Positions 25,327 through 34,127 of a stretch of DNA of 64,000 nt are shown here, piece after piece. Within the stretch, counting starts at the first letter, position 1, and every line of letters begins with the position of its first letter. Both the position numbers and the translations under genes were made by a program. This stretch comes from JBBRYB01 sp038238115 (GTDB lineage Bacteria; Actinomycetota; Actinomycetes; Propionibacteriales; Nocardioidaceae): NCBI GenBank assembly GCA_038238115.1, contig JBBRYB010000005.1, positions 94,071 to 158,070 on the forward strand. Direction: 5' to 3'. The notes beneath the pieces were generated by a model. That model was not told where the DNA came from. It did no database searches and was given only the letters and a program-made list of their open reading frames with translations.

Positions 25327-27701
25327 CGACGAAGCTGTTCGGGCAGCGGGTGCCCCGGGTGGAGGACCCGCGTCTGGTGCGAGGAGACGGCCGCTACCTC
25401 GACGACCTTGGCCACGACGCCCTCGCCGCCGCCTTCGTGCGGAGCCCGCACGCCCACGCCCGGGTCGTCGACGTCGACGTGTCCGCCGCGCTCGATGTCG
25501 ACGGGCTGGTCGCCATCTACACCCACGAGGACCTGGCCGGTCGGGTCGGTGAACCACTGCCGCTGTTGATCCCGCACCCGACGCTCACCCATGGCCGAAC
25601 GCCGTACGCGCTCGCGAAGGCCGAGGTCAACCACGTAGGAGAGGCCATCGCGATGGTGGTCGCCGCGGACCGCTACGTCGCCGAGGACGTGGCCGCGCTG
25701 ATCGATGTCAGCTACGAGTTCCTGCCGCCGGTCGTCGGTATCGTCAAGGCGCGGGACGGGTCCGCCCTGGTCCACGACGACGTGCCGGGCAACGTCGCGG
25801 CGACGATGCTGCAGGAGGTCGGCGACGCCGCCGCCGTCATCGACGGCTCGGCCCATCACCAGTCACTGTCGCTGTCGATCGAGCGCAGCGCCTCGATGCC
25901 GATGGAGGGCAAGGGGGCCCTGGCCCGCTGGGACGCCGATGACGAGTCGCTGCTCGTGCACACCTCGACGCAGACGTCCACGAGCGTGCGCCAGGCGCTC
26001 GCCGCGAAGCTCGGCCTGCCCGTCGACCGGGTCGAGGTCGTCACTCCCGACGTCGGAGGCGGGTTCGGTGTCAAGATCGTGCACCCGTGGCCGGAGGAGG
26101 TCATGGTGTCGTGGGCCGCGATCCGGCTGGGGCGGCCGGTCAAGTGGGTTGAGGACCGGCGCGAACACTTCATCTCATCGGCCCACGAGCGCGGCCAGCT
26201 GCACGAGGTCGAGTTCGGCTACGACGACGAGGGCCGGCTGTTGGGACTGTCAGTCAGGTTCTGGCACGACAACGGCGCCTACACGCCGTACGGACTGATC
26301 GTGCCGATCATCACGTCGACGCAGCTGCTCGGTCCCTACAAGCCGGTCGCCTACCGGGTCGAGTTCCAGAGCCTCTACACCAACACGGTGATGGTCACGC
26401 CCTACCGCGGGGCCGGTCGACCGCAGGGGTGCTTCGTGATGGAGCGGGTGATGGATGCGATCGCCCGTGATCTCGGCCTGGACCGCGCCGTCGTCCGCGA
26501 GCGCAACTTCATCTCCCCGGACGAGATGCCCTACGACCACGGCCTGATCTTCCAGGACGGGCGGCCGCTCATCTATGACTCCGGCGACTTCCCCGCCACC
26601 CTGGCCAAGCTGAAGCATCTCGTCGGCTGGGACGAGTTCGCCGCCCAGCGGGACCAGGCGCGGGCTGAGGGAAGGCGCGTCGGCATCGGCCTTGCGTGCT
26701 ACGTCGAGGGCACCGGCGTCGGCCCCTACGAAGGCGGCCATATCCGAGTCGAGACCGACGGCAGCGTCGTGGTATCGACCGGCCTGACCACCCAGGGGCA
26801 GGGCCATCAGACCATGCTGGCGCAGATCGTCGCCGACGAGCTCGGCGTCTCGATGGACCGAGTGCGAGTCACCACGGGCGACACCCGCCGCTTCAAGTAT
26901 GCCGTCGGCACGTTCGCCTCCCGCACCGCCGTGATGTCCGGCAGCGCCGTCGCCCTGACCGCCCGCACGGTGCGCGCCAAGGCGCTCAAGGTGGCAGCCG
27001 ACGCGCTCGAGGCATCCGAGGAGGACCTCGAGATCGTCGACGGGCACGTCCAGGTCAAGGGCAGCCCGGGGGCTCGGATCGACCTGGGCGCGGTCGCTGT
27101 GCTCTCCAACCCGCTGCGCTACGCCTTCGACGAGGCGGCGGCCAGGGCCACCCAGTTCGCCGTACCCTCCGATCCGAACCAGCCACCGGTCGGCCCCGGT
27201 GAGGAGCCCGGCCTCGAGGGCACCGACTACTACTCACCCGTCGGCTCGACCTTCGCCAACGGCATGCATGCGGTCATCGTCGAGACCGACCCCGACACCG
27301 CCGAGATCACGATCCTGCGCTACTGCGTCGTGCACGACTGCGGCACGATCATCAACCCGATGATCGTCGAGGGGCAGGTCCACGGGGGGGTGGCGCAGGG
27401 TGTCGGGGGAGCGCTCTACGAGCGGATCGAGTACGACGACTCCGGGCAGCTGGTCAACGCGTCCTTCATGGACTTCCTGATGCCCTACGCCAGCGAGGTG
27501 CCGCACATCGAGATCGACCACCTGGAGACGCCGTCGCCGCTCAACCCGCTGGGGGTCAAGGGCGCCGGTGAGGCGGGTGTCATCCCGGGCTCGGCCGCCA
27601 TCGCCTCGGCGATCGAGGACGCCGAGGGCATCGTCATCCGAGCCATGCCCATCTCCCCGAGCGATCTGTTCGACCTGCGTGGGAGATACTCACCTTCATG
27701 A
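25323..27701 (+). CDS. Molybdenum hydroxylase, Moco-binding large subunit
   Basis: 792 residues, xanthine oxidase superfamily. PDVGGGFGVKI and YRGAGRPQG are molybdopterin-contact loops; the latter is the YRGAGR form, not the CSFR loop with the copper-binding Cys of true CO dehydrogenase, so CO is not the substrate. GVKGAGEAGVIPG holds the catalytic Glu. Bacterial members hydroxylate N-heterocycles or aldehydes. Beside a pyrimidine permease and barbiturase, conversion of uracil to barbiturate (uracil/thymine dehydrogenase) is the best guess. Xanthine dehydrogenase remains possible, but no uricase or allantoin genes are in the window. Confidence 0.92.
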   Translation: MTTKLFGQRVPRVEDPRLVRGDGRYLDDLGHDALAAAFVRSPHAHARVVDVDVSAALDVDGLVAIYTHEDLAGRVGEPLPLLIPHPTLTHGRTPYALAKAEVNHVGEAIAMVVAADRYVAEDVAALIDVSYEFLPPVVGIVKARDGSALVHDDVPGNVAATMLQEVGDAAAVIDGSAHHQSLSLSIERSASMPMEGKGALARWDADDESLLVHTSTQTSTSVRQALAAKLGLPVDRVEVVTPDVGGGFGVKIVHPWPEEVMVSWAAIRLGRPVKWVEDRREHFISSAHERGQLHEVEFGYDDEGRLLGLSVRFWHDNGAYTPYGLIVPIITSTQLLGPYKPVAYRVEFQSLYTNTVMVTPYRGAGRPQGCFVMERVMDAIARDLGLDRAVVRERNFISPDEMPYDHGLIFQDGRPLIYDSGDFPATLAKLKHLVGWDEFAAQRDQARAEGRRVGIGLACYVEGTGVGPYEGGHIRVETDGSVVVSTGLTTQGQGHQTMLAQIVADELGVSMDRVRVTTGDTRRFKYAVGTFASRTAVMSGSAVALTARTVRAKALKVAADALEASEEDLEIVDGHVQVKGSPGARIDLGAVAVLSNPLRYAFDEAAARATQFAVPSDPNQPPVGPGEEPGLEGTDYYSPVGSTFANGMHAVIVETDPDTAEITILRYCVVHDCGTIINPMIVEGQVHGGVAQGVGGALYERIEYDDSGQLVNASFMDFLMPYASEVPHIEIDHLETPSPLNPLGVKGAGEAGVIPGSAAIASAIEDAEGIVIRAMPISPSDLFDLRGRYSPS

Positions 27702-28336
27702 AGGTTTCCGGGCGGGCCACCTTGCACGCGCCGCGCGCGGCGGTCTGGGAGGCGCTCAACGACCCCCGGGTGCTGGCGCGGACCATCCCCGGCTGTCAAC
27801 GGCTCGAGACGATCGGCCAGGACGCCTACCAGATGACGCTCACGGCGGGCGTCGCCTCGATCAAGGGCGTCTACCAGGGAGAGGTGAGCCTGACCGAGCA
27901 GCAGCCGCTGGACACGTTCGTGCTCAAGGCGGCCGGTGCGGGTGGCCCCGGGACCGTGAGCGCCGACGTGCTGGTCAGCCTCGCAGAGGCTGGTGAGGCG
28001 ACGACGACCCTCACGTACGACGCCGACGCGATCGTCGGGGGCATGATCGGGGGAGTCGGACAGCGCATGTTGTCCGGAGTCGCCAAGAAGACGGCGGCGG
28101 AGTTCTTCTCGGCCGTCGACGACGTGCTGACGGGCAAGACCGTGGCAGCTCCCGACACCGCCCCTCCGACCGACCAGGGCCGAACCGCCAGTGTCTTCGA
28201 GGCGCCGGGGTCGGCCGCCGCACGGGCTGGTGCCGGCGGCGTCGACTTCGTGCGCGGCGCCATGGTGGGCGCTGCTGCCGCGCTGCTCGGAGCTGTCGTC
28301 GGCGGCTGGCTCACGGGCCGCCGACGACCGGTCTAG
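27698..28336 (+). CDS. CoxG-type SRPBCC protein
   Basis: 212 residues. The first 150 form an SRPBCC (START-like) domain of the CO-dehydrogenase subunit G family: MKVSGRATLHAPRAAVWEAL, IPGCQRLETIGQDAYQ and a late GGVGQRMLSGVAKKTA. The C-terminus ends in a hydrophobic segment (about 182-205) followed by RRR, which would anchor it to the inner face of the membrane. CoxG-like proteins sit with Mo hydroxylase genes and are thought to help assembly or membrane attachment. ATGA overlap with the large subunit. Confidence 0.88.
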   Translation: MKVSGRATLHAPRAAVWEALNDPRVLARTIPGCQRLETIGQDAYQMTLTAGVASIKGVYQGEVSLTEQQPLDTFVLKAAGAGGPGTVSADVLVSLAEAGEATTTLTYDADAIVGGMIGGVGQRMLSGVAKKTAAEFFSAVDDVLTGKTVAAPDTAPPTDQGRTASVFEAPGSAAARAGAGGVDFVRGAMVGAAAALLGAVVGGWLTGRRRPV

Positions 28337-28381
28337 GCCCACCGCCACCAGTCCATCGCCATACCCGCTGAAGGAGTCCCG

Positions 28382-29314
28382 ATGCGCGCTTTCACCGCAG
28401 CAGCCCTCCAGGTGCAGCCGATCGCGGCGCCGCTCACTCGCGACATCGTCGCCGCCAACATCGAGCACTGCGTGAGCTGGATCAGGGACTGCGCCCACGA
28501 CAGCGGCGCCGAGCTGATCGTGCTGCCCGAGACATGCACGACCGGTTTCACCCCCGGCCTGTCCCCTGACCAGCTCTGGGGAGTCGTCGACCCCCTCCCC
28601 GGTGACCAGACCCGCCCGCTGCACGACGTCGCGGCAGAGCTCCGCGTCCACCTCGTCTACGGCGCCTACGAGCGTGGGCCGCAGCGCGGTGTCGTCTACA
28701 ACTCCTCGGTGCTGGTCGGCCCGGACGGGGCGACCCTGGGCGTCTACCACAAGACGCACCCGTTCTGCACCGAGATCGTCTCCGGCGGTGGATGGGTGAC
28801 ACCCGGCGATGACGTGTGTGTGGTCGACACCGAGCTCGGCAAGATCGGTATGACGATCTGCTTCGACGGCGACTACCCCGAGCTGTCGCGGATCACCGCG
28901 CTCAAGGGGGCGGAGGTCATCGTGCGGCCGTCGGCGCTGTTGCGCAGCGCGGACATCTGGGAGCTCACCAACCGGGCCCGCGCCTACGACAACCACGTGT
29001 TCGTCATCGGCTCCAACGCCACCGGGGTCGACCCGGCAGGGACGCTCTACTTCGGCAACTCGATGATCGTCACTCCCATCGCGGAGGTGGTGGCACGGGC
29101 GTCGTCGTTCGAGCAGTGGGTGTCGGCACGCCTCGACCCGGAGGGCGCGCTCGGTTCGCTGACGCCCGGGAGCAGCGTGCCGCAAGGCTTCGACCACCTC
29201 GCCGACCGCAACCTCGAGCTGATCAAGAACCACCTCGACACATTGGCAGGACCGGGCTCGACACCATTCGGCTACCGCCGCGCCGGTGCTCCGAAGCCGC
29301 ACGAGGAGCCCTAG
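28382..29314 (+). CDS. Nitrilase-superfamily amidohydrolase
   Basis: 310 residues with the complete Glu-Lys-Cys triad: E50 in IVLPE, K124 in YHKTHPF and C160 in MTICFDGDYPE. The family hydrolyses C-N bonds of amides, carbamoyl compounds and nitriles; many bacterial pyrimidine degraders use a member as N-carbamoyl-beta-alanine amidase. Here the reductive pathway enzymes are absent. I infer a substrate from barbiturate breakdown, either ureidomalonate itself or malonamate. AAGGAG precedes the ATG. The stop overlaps the GTG start of hyuAB (TAGTG). Confidence 0.9.
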   Translation: MRAFTAAALQVQPIAAPLTRDIVAANIEHCVSWIRDCAHDSGAELIVLPETCTTGFTPGLSPDQLWGVVDPLPGDQTRPLHDVAAELRVHLVYGAYERGPQRGVVYNSSVLVGPDGATLGVYHKTHPFCTEIVSGGGWVTPGDDVCVVDTELGKIGMTICFDGDYPELSRITALKGAEVIVRPSALLRSADIWELTNRARAYDNHVFVIGSNATGVDPAGTLYFGNSMIVTPIAEVVARASSFEQWVSARLDPEGALGSLTPGSSVPQGFDHLADRNLELIKNHLDTLAGPGSTPFGYRRAGAPKPHEEP

Positions 29315-32300
29315 TGCCGATGATCCGCATCGGCCTCGACACGGGCGGCACCTTCACCGACGTCGTCGCTGTCGACGAGGAGACCGGCAGGCTCATGACG
29401 ACGAAGACGCCGTCAACACCGGCCGACCCGGCCGTCGGCTTCATGACCGGCATCGACAAGATCCTGACCCGGATGGGACTGGGCGGCGACGCGCTGTCCG
29501 CGGTCTGCCACGGCACCACGGTGGCCACCAACAAGCTGCTCGAGGGCAAGGTCGAGAACCTGGGGTTCATCACGACCGACGGCTATGAGCATCTGCTCGA
29601 GATCGCCCGCCAATCCGTCCCCGACGGCTACGGCAACTCCTACTTCTGGGTCAAGCCGCCCCGCATCGTGCCGGCACACCGCGTGCAGACGGTCGGGGGC
29701 AGGCTCGGCGTCGACGGCTCCGAGATCCGCCCGTTCGACGAAGAGGCTGCCACTGTCGCAGCGGCATACTTCCGCGACGCCGGCATCGCCACCATCGGCG
29801 TCTGCTTCCTGCACTCCTACGCCAACCCCGACCACGAGAACGCGATGCGCGAGATCATCCACCGCGTGCATCCGGCCGCCGTCGTGTCCATCTCGTCGGA
29901 CGTGCTGCGCGAGTACCGCGAATACGAGCGCTCCATGACGACGCTCGTCGACGCCGCCGTCAAGCCGAACATCACGCGCTACGTCGCCACCATCACAAGC
30001 CACCTCGACGCCTACACACGGGCCGGGTCCGACCCCGCACACCACGTCCCGTTCTACGTCATGAAGTCCAACGGGGGCGTATTGTCCGCCGACGAGGTGG
30101 TCCACCAGCCCATCACCACCGTGCTGTCCGGTCCTGCCGCCGGTGCTCTCGGGGCGGCTGCCGTCACGCACGCTGCCGGGTTCGACACCGTCGTCACCTG
30201 CGACGGCGGGGGTACGTCGACCGACGTGACGGTCGTCGTCGACGGCCGGCCGGCGCTGACCACCGAGGGCAGAGTCGGCGCCTACCCGAGCAAGGTCCCC
30301 ATGGTCGACGTGGTGACGGTCGGGGCAGGCGGCGGCTCGGTCGCCTGGATCAGCCCCGAGGGCACGCTCAAGGTTGGTCCGCGGTCGGCGGGCGCCGATC
30401 CCGGGCCGATGTGCTACGACACGGGCGGCGAGGAGCCGACCATTACCGACGCCCACCTTCTGCTCGGCCGGATCCCGCTGCACCTGCTCGGCGGCGAGGT
30501 GCCGCTCCGGCCCGGGCTCGCCCGGCGCGGCATCGAGGCCCTGGCACGTGGGCTCGACCTGGGGTGGGAGCGGGCGGCCACCGGGATCTTGGAGATCTCC
30601 GCCTGGAACCAGGCCAACGCACTGCGCCAGATCACCGTCAAGCGCGGCCTCGACGTGCGCGAGTTCCATCTCGCGACGTTCGGAGGCTCTGGGTCGCTGC
30701 TGGCCTGTCGCCTCGTGGACGTGCTCGGCCTTCGTGGTGTGGTGGTGCCCCTCAACCCCGGCAACGTCTCGGCGTACGGCCTGCTCACCGTCGACGTACG
30801 CAACGACTACGTGCGGACCACCGTCGTGCGGCAGTCCAGGCTCGACACCGTTGCCCTGCAGGCGACCGTCGACGAGCTGACGGCCGAGGCGGACGCGGCG
30901 CTGGAGCGCGAAGGCTTCGCACCGGGGCGCCGACAGTTCGCGGTCACGGCCGACCTGCGCTACTTCGGGCAGGCCTTCGAGGTGCGGGTCGAGGTGCCGT
31001 CCGGACCCCTCACCCCGGTGGTCGCGGACCAGGTGGCGGACCGGTTTCATGATGAGCATCTGCGGCTCTACGGCTACGACTTCCGCGCTGACAGTCGCCA
31101 GGGGGTCGAGTGGGTGAACCTCCGGGTGAGCGGGATCGGGCCGATCCGCAAGCCCGAGATCAGCGAAGTCGCTGCGGGCACCGGGGCAGGGGGCGCCGTG
31201 ACAGGCTCCCGCAGGGTCTACTTCGACGACTGGGTCGACGCCACGATCTATGACCGCGACCGGCTCGGAGCCGGGGACCGGCTCGTAGGCCCGGCTGTGG
31301 TGGAGGAGTTCTCCTCGACGGTGCCGCTGCATCCTGGCTTCACAGCAGTGGTCGACCGCTTCGGCAACCTGGTGATCAGCCGTGTCGACGAGCCCGCTGT
31401 CGCGCAGTCGGACGCCGCAGGGTCCGATCCGGGGGTCTCAGCGCCGCAGCAAAGCTCGAGCGACCGCACGGGCGTCGACCCGATCCTGGTCGAGATCGTC
31501 GAGGGCTATCTCGCCTCGGTCGAGCTGGAGGTGGAGACCGCGATCGGGCGCACGTCGCGCTCGCCGATGATCCGGGACGCTCATGACTACCGGGCCGGGA
31601 TCCACGACCGCAGGCTCCGCAAGCTGACCGGTCGTTCGTACTCGGCCCTCGTGCAACCGGTCGTGCGCGACTTCCCGATCGAGCAGATGAGGCCCGGCGA
31701 CATCTTCTTCCACAACGACGTCTACCAATCCGAGGGCGGGATCGGTCACCTCCCCGACCTGTGCGTCACGGCTCCCGTCTTCGCCCCAGACGGCGCGGAA
31801 GGGTCCGAGGTGGTGGCGTTCGTGCAGGCGTTCGGACACCACGACGACATCGGGGGAGCGGTCCCGGGCTCGATGCCGTCGCACGCCACCTCGGTGTTCG
31901 AGGAGGGGCTGATGGTGCCGCCGATCAAGCTCTGGGACGCAGGTGTGCCGTGCCAGCAGGCGCTCACGATCATGACCCGGAACTCGCGGATGCCGGAGTC
32001 GCTGGCCGCCGACCTCGACGCCGAGTGCTCGGCGTGCTTGATGGGGGCGCGTCGGATGTCGGAGCTGTTCGAGCGCTATGGGCGCGCCCGCGTCGAGGGG
32101 TGCTTCGACGCGATCCTCGACCAGACCACAGCGACGTTTCGGCGCGAGATCCTTGCCAAGATCCCCGACGGGTCGTACGTGTGGGAGGACTACGCCGAGC
32201 ACGACGGGGTCGACGAGCCGAGGTTGCACACCCAGCGGATCACGCTGACGAAGGTGCCCGACGAGGGCGGCCGGCTGATCATCGACTTCGCGGGCACCGC

Positions 32301-33414
32301 CCCGCAGGCGAAGGGCCCGATCAACCATTGCGGCGACTACGCCGAGGGAAACTTCCTCAAGAAGTGGCTCGCGCCGATCCTGCGCAACCTCGCCGACACG
32401 CCTGAGCGGATGGCCCAGCTCGACGTGAACGAGGGGGTCGTGCCGCTGATCGAGATGAGGTTCCCTCCACCCGGGACGCTGCTGACACCGATCTTCCCGG
32501 CCCCGACCAACGCCAGGACGTTCGTCATCCTGCGCCTGCTCGGAGTGCTGGCCGGCGTACTCGCCAAGGCGGTCGACGGGCGGATGCCTGCCGACCAGGA
32601 GACGATCCGCTACACCGGTGTGTACGGCGACGACCTCGAGGGCAACCCCTACCTGATGCGGGAGGTCCTCGGTGGCGGGTCGGGCGGGCGCTACTACGCC
32701 GACGGCGAGGACACGATCCACGTCGTCCCCGACTCGCGCAACCTGCCGAGCGAGTTCAGCGAGAGCCGCTTCCCGTTCGTGGTGGAGCGCCTCGGCCTGG
32801 CCAAGGACTCCGGAGGGGCGGGTCGCTACCGCGGTGGCTGTGGCTACGACAAGCACATCCGGATGCTCGCCGACGCCCACTTCATGTCAATCGCCGACCG
32901 CTCGATCCTTTCGTGCTGGGGCGTCAACGGCGGCAAGGCCGGCCGGCCGTTCGAGGTCACCATCGACCCCGGCGGCCCCGGCGAGCGAACCGTGGACGCG
33001 CTGGCTGACGCCGAGTTCGTTGCCGCCGGGCAGGTGATCCGGATCCGAACCACCGGCGGCGGCGGGTGGGGCGACCCGCTCGAGCGGCCGTATGGTGACC
33101 TGGCGCGCGACATCGCCTGGGGCAAGGTCTCCGTGGCCGCCGCCGCCGCCGACTACGGCGTCCTCCTCCCCCCACCCGCCGAGACGCCAGCAACGGCCGA
33201 GAAACTGCGGCGTGTCGCGGTCGACGATGGCCTGCGGCTCGACTCGGACGGCATACCCGTGGTCGACGTCGAGGGGTCGGATGCCCTGCGGGCCCGACTG
33301 CGAACCGAGCGTGAAGCCAATCGCGATGCCGCCGGGACGCCGTTCTTCGACCGCGGACCCGGCTACGCCCGCCTGTCTGGCGGCGCCGCCTACCCCGACG
33401 TCGACCTGCTCTGA
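29314..33414 (+). CDS. Fused HyuA-HyuB ATP-dependent amidohydrolase (hydantoinase/5-oxoprolinase family)
   Basis: 1366 residues. HyuA part about 3-700: IGLDTGGTFTDVVA phosphate loop, SNGGVLSADEV, DGGGTSTDVTV and GAGGGSVAWI. HyuB part about 722-1366 from DPILVEIVEGYLAS: PGDIFFHNDVYQ, GHHDDIGG, RTFVILRLLG and TTGGGGWGDPLERP at the end. A 30-residue Ser/Gly/Asp linker joins them. HyuA and HyuB are usually separate in bacterial hydantoinases; fusion is known in 5-oxoprolinases. Members use ATP to open lactams or hydantoins or to carboxylate ketones. The start is GTG at 29314 or ATG at 29320; the open frame extends upstream into the nitrilase gene as an artefact. Substrate unknown. Confidence 0.9.
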   Translation: MPMIRIGLDTGGTFTDVVAVDEETGRLMTTKTPSTPADPAVGFMTGIDKILTRMGLGGDALSAVCHGTTVATNKLLEGKVENLGFITTDGYEHLLEIARQSVPDGYGNSYFWVKPPRIVPAHRVQTVGGRLGVDGSEIRPFDEEAATVAAAYFRDAGIATIGVCFLHSYANPDHENAMREIIHRVHPAAVVSISSDVLREYREYERSMTTLVDAAVKPNITRYVATITSHLDAYTRAGSDPAHHVPFYVMKSNGGVLSADEVVHQPITTVLSGPAAGALGAAAVTHAAGFDTVVTCDGGGTSTDVTVVVDGRPALTTEGRVGAYPSKVPMVDVVTVGAGGGSVAWISPEGTLKVGPRSAGADPGPMCYDTGGEEPTITDAHLLLGRIPLHLLGGEVPLRPGLARRGIEALARGLDLGWERAATGILEISAWNQANALRQITVKRGLDVREFHLATFGGSGSLLACRLVDVLGLRGVVVPLNPGNVSAYGLLTVDVRNDYVRTTVVRQSRLDTVALQATVDELTAEADAALEREGFAPGRRQFAVTADLRYFGQAFEVRVEVPSGPLTPVVADQVADRFHDEHLRLYGYDFRADSRQGVEWVNLRVSGIGPIRKPEISEVAAGTGAGGAVTGSRRVYFDDWVDATIYDRDRLGAGDRLVGPAVVEEFSSTVPLHPGFTAVVDRFGNLVISRVDEPAVAQSDAAGSDPGVSAPQQSSSDRTGVDPILVEIVEGYLASVELEVETAIGRTSRSPMIRDAHDYRAGIHDRRLRKLTGRSYSALVQPVVRDFPIEQMRPGDIFFHNDVYQSEGGIGHLPDLCVTAPVFAPDGAEGSEVVAFVQAFGHHDDIGGAVPGSMPSHATSVFEEGLMVPPIKLWDAGVPCQQALTIMTRNSRMPESLAADLDAECSACLMGARRMSELFERYGRARVEGCFDAILDQTTATFRREILAKIPDGSYVWEDYAEHDGVDEPRLHTQRITLTKVPDEGGRLIIDFAGTAPQAKGPINHCGDYAEGNFLKKWLAPILRNLADTPERMAQLDVNEGVVPLIEMRFPPPGTLLTPIFPAPTNARTFVILRLLGVLAGVLAKAVDGRMPADQETIRYTGVYGDDLEGNPYLMREVLGGGSGGRYYADGEDTIHVVPDSRNLPSEFSESRFPFVVERLGLAKDSGGAGRYRGGCGYDKHIRMLADAHFMSIADRSILSCWGVNGGKAGRPFEVTIDPGGPGERTVDALADAEFVAAGQVIRIRTTGGGGWGDPLERPYGDLARDIAWGKVSVAAAAADYGVLLPPPAETPATAEKLRRVAVDDGLRLDSDGIPVVDVEGSDALRARLRTEREANRDAAGTPFFDRGPGYARLSGGAAYPDVDLL

Positions 33415-33429
33415 CCCGCTCTCTCTCGC

Positions 33430-33597
33430 GAGGGGTCAAGCATTCCGCTCGAGGCGTCAAGCATTCCGCCCGAGGCGTCAATCGTTCCGCTCGAGGCGTC
33501 AAGCATTCCGCCCGAGGCGTCAATCATTCCGAGCGAGGCGTCAAGCATTCCGCCCGAGGCGTCAATCATTCCGAGCGAGGGGTCAAGCATTCCGAGC
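33430..33597 (+). repeat. Eight 21-bp tandem repeats
   Basis: Head-to-tail units of the form GAGGCGTCAAGCATTCCGCC plus one base, starting every 21 bp from 33430. Two sub-types, one ending in CCCGC/CCGCCC with AAGCATT and one ending CCGAGC with AATCATT, alternate in the middle units. They begin 15 nt after hyuAB ends. There are no spacers, so this is not a CRISPR. Each unit carries TTGACGC on the minus strand. 90 nt after the array the small lipoprotein gene begins. Confidence 0.93.
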
Positions 33598-33687
33598 GAT
33601 GAGCCAGCGTGTCGACGTCGGCGGCCGACCACGGAACCGCACTGTCACAGTGAACCTCTCACTGCCAACCCCCTTGGAAGGCAGATC

Positions 33688-34074
33688 ATGACGAAGCTTG
33701 GCCTTGCGATGACCCTGGTGGCAGTGCTGAGTGCGTGCGGACAGACCCCGACCGGTCCGGCGAGTACGGATGCCGCGAGAACGGCTGTCTCACCGGCGGC
33801 CACGCCCGATCATCTATCGACCCGGCTCAGCTGCGACTCGGACATGCGCTCGACAGGGTTCCTGGACTACGTCCGCGGGGCGAAGGGGGCCCCGACTCCG
33901 CTGGCGGCGGCGAAGACGCACGCCGGTGACGGCGAGACGACCTATCTGGTTCGCCGCCAGGGCTGGGGCAAGACCGCCGTGTACGTCAACGCGGCCGGTG
34001 AGACCAAGGGCACCGCACACGTGATGAAGGCAAGCCCCGGCTGGCTGGTCGACCAGACCGAGCGTTGCGGTTGA
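33688..34074 (+). CDS. Small hypothetical lipoprotein
   Basis: 128 residues. A short signal peptide (MTKLGLAMTLVAVL) ends in the lipobox LSAC with C17 as the lipid-modified cysteine, so the protein should sit on the outer face of the membrane. Mature part about 110 residues with a Thr/Ala/Pro spacer and two cysteines (near residue 49 and at 127) that could form a disulphide. No family recognised. GGAAGG lies 8 nt before the ATG. Isolated between the 21-bp repeats and the convergent regulator gene. Confidence 0.72.
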   Translation: MTKLGLAMTLVAVLSACGQTPTGPASTDAARTAVSPAATPDHLSTRLSCDSDMRSTGFLDYVRGAKGAPTPLAAAKTHAGDGETTYLVRRQGWGKTAVYVNAAGETKGTAHVMKASPGWLVDQTERCG

Positions 34075-34127
34075 CCGACCAGCACCCGACGTACCCCTCG
34101 GCGAACAGATCAACAGCCCCCTGAGGG

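Noticed and set aside
25323..27701. Aerobic CO dehydrogenase
   Set aside because: Medium-small-large order and CoxG fit, but the large subunit has YRGAGR in place of the Cys-containing CSFR loop that binds copper.
28816..29313. Upstream in-frame extension of the HyuA-HyuB frame (166 codons)
   Set aside because: It lies entirely inside the nitrilase gene in another frame and has no hydantoinase likeness; the family N-terminus starts at 29314/29320.
29413..31332. Long open frame (639 codons) on the minus strand opposite hyuA
   Set aside because: Typical high-GC shadow of a real gene; composition-driven, no recognisable domain. The same holds for antisense frames opposite hyuB, pheS and the nitrilase.
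33430..33597. Possible CRISPR array
   Set aside because: Units are contiguous 21-mers without spacers and no cas genes are nearby.
33390..33632. Minus-strand frame with seven-residue GMLDAS-type repeats
   Set aside because: It only translates the 21-bp repeats; no ribosome site, no domain, and the repeat is open in other frames as well.
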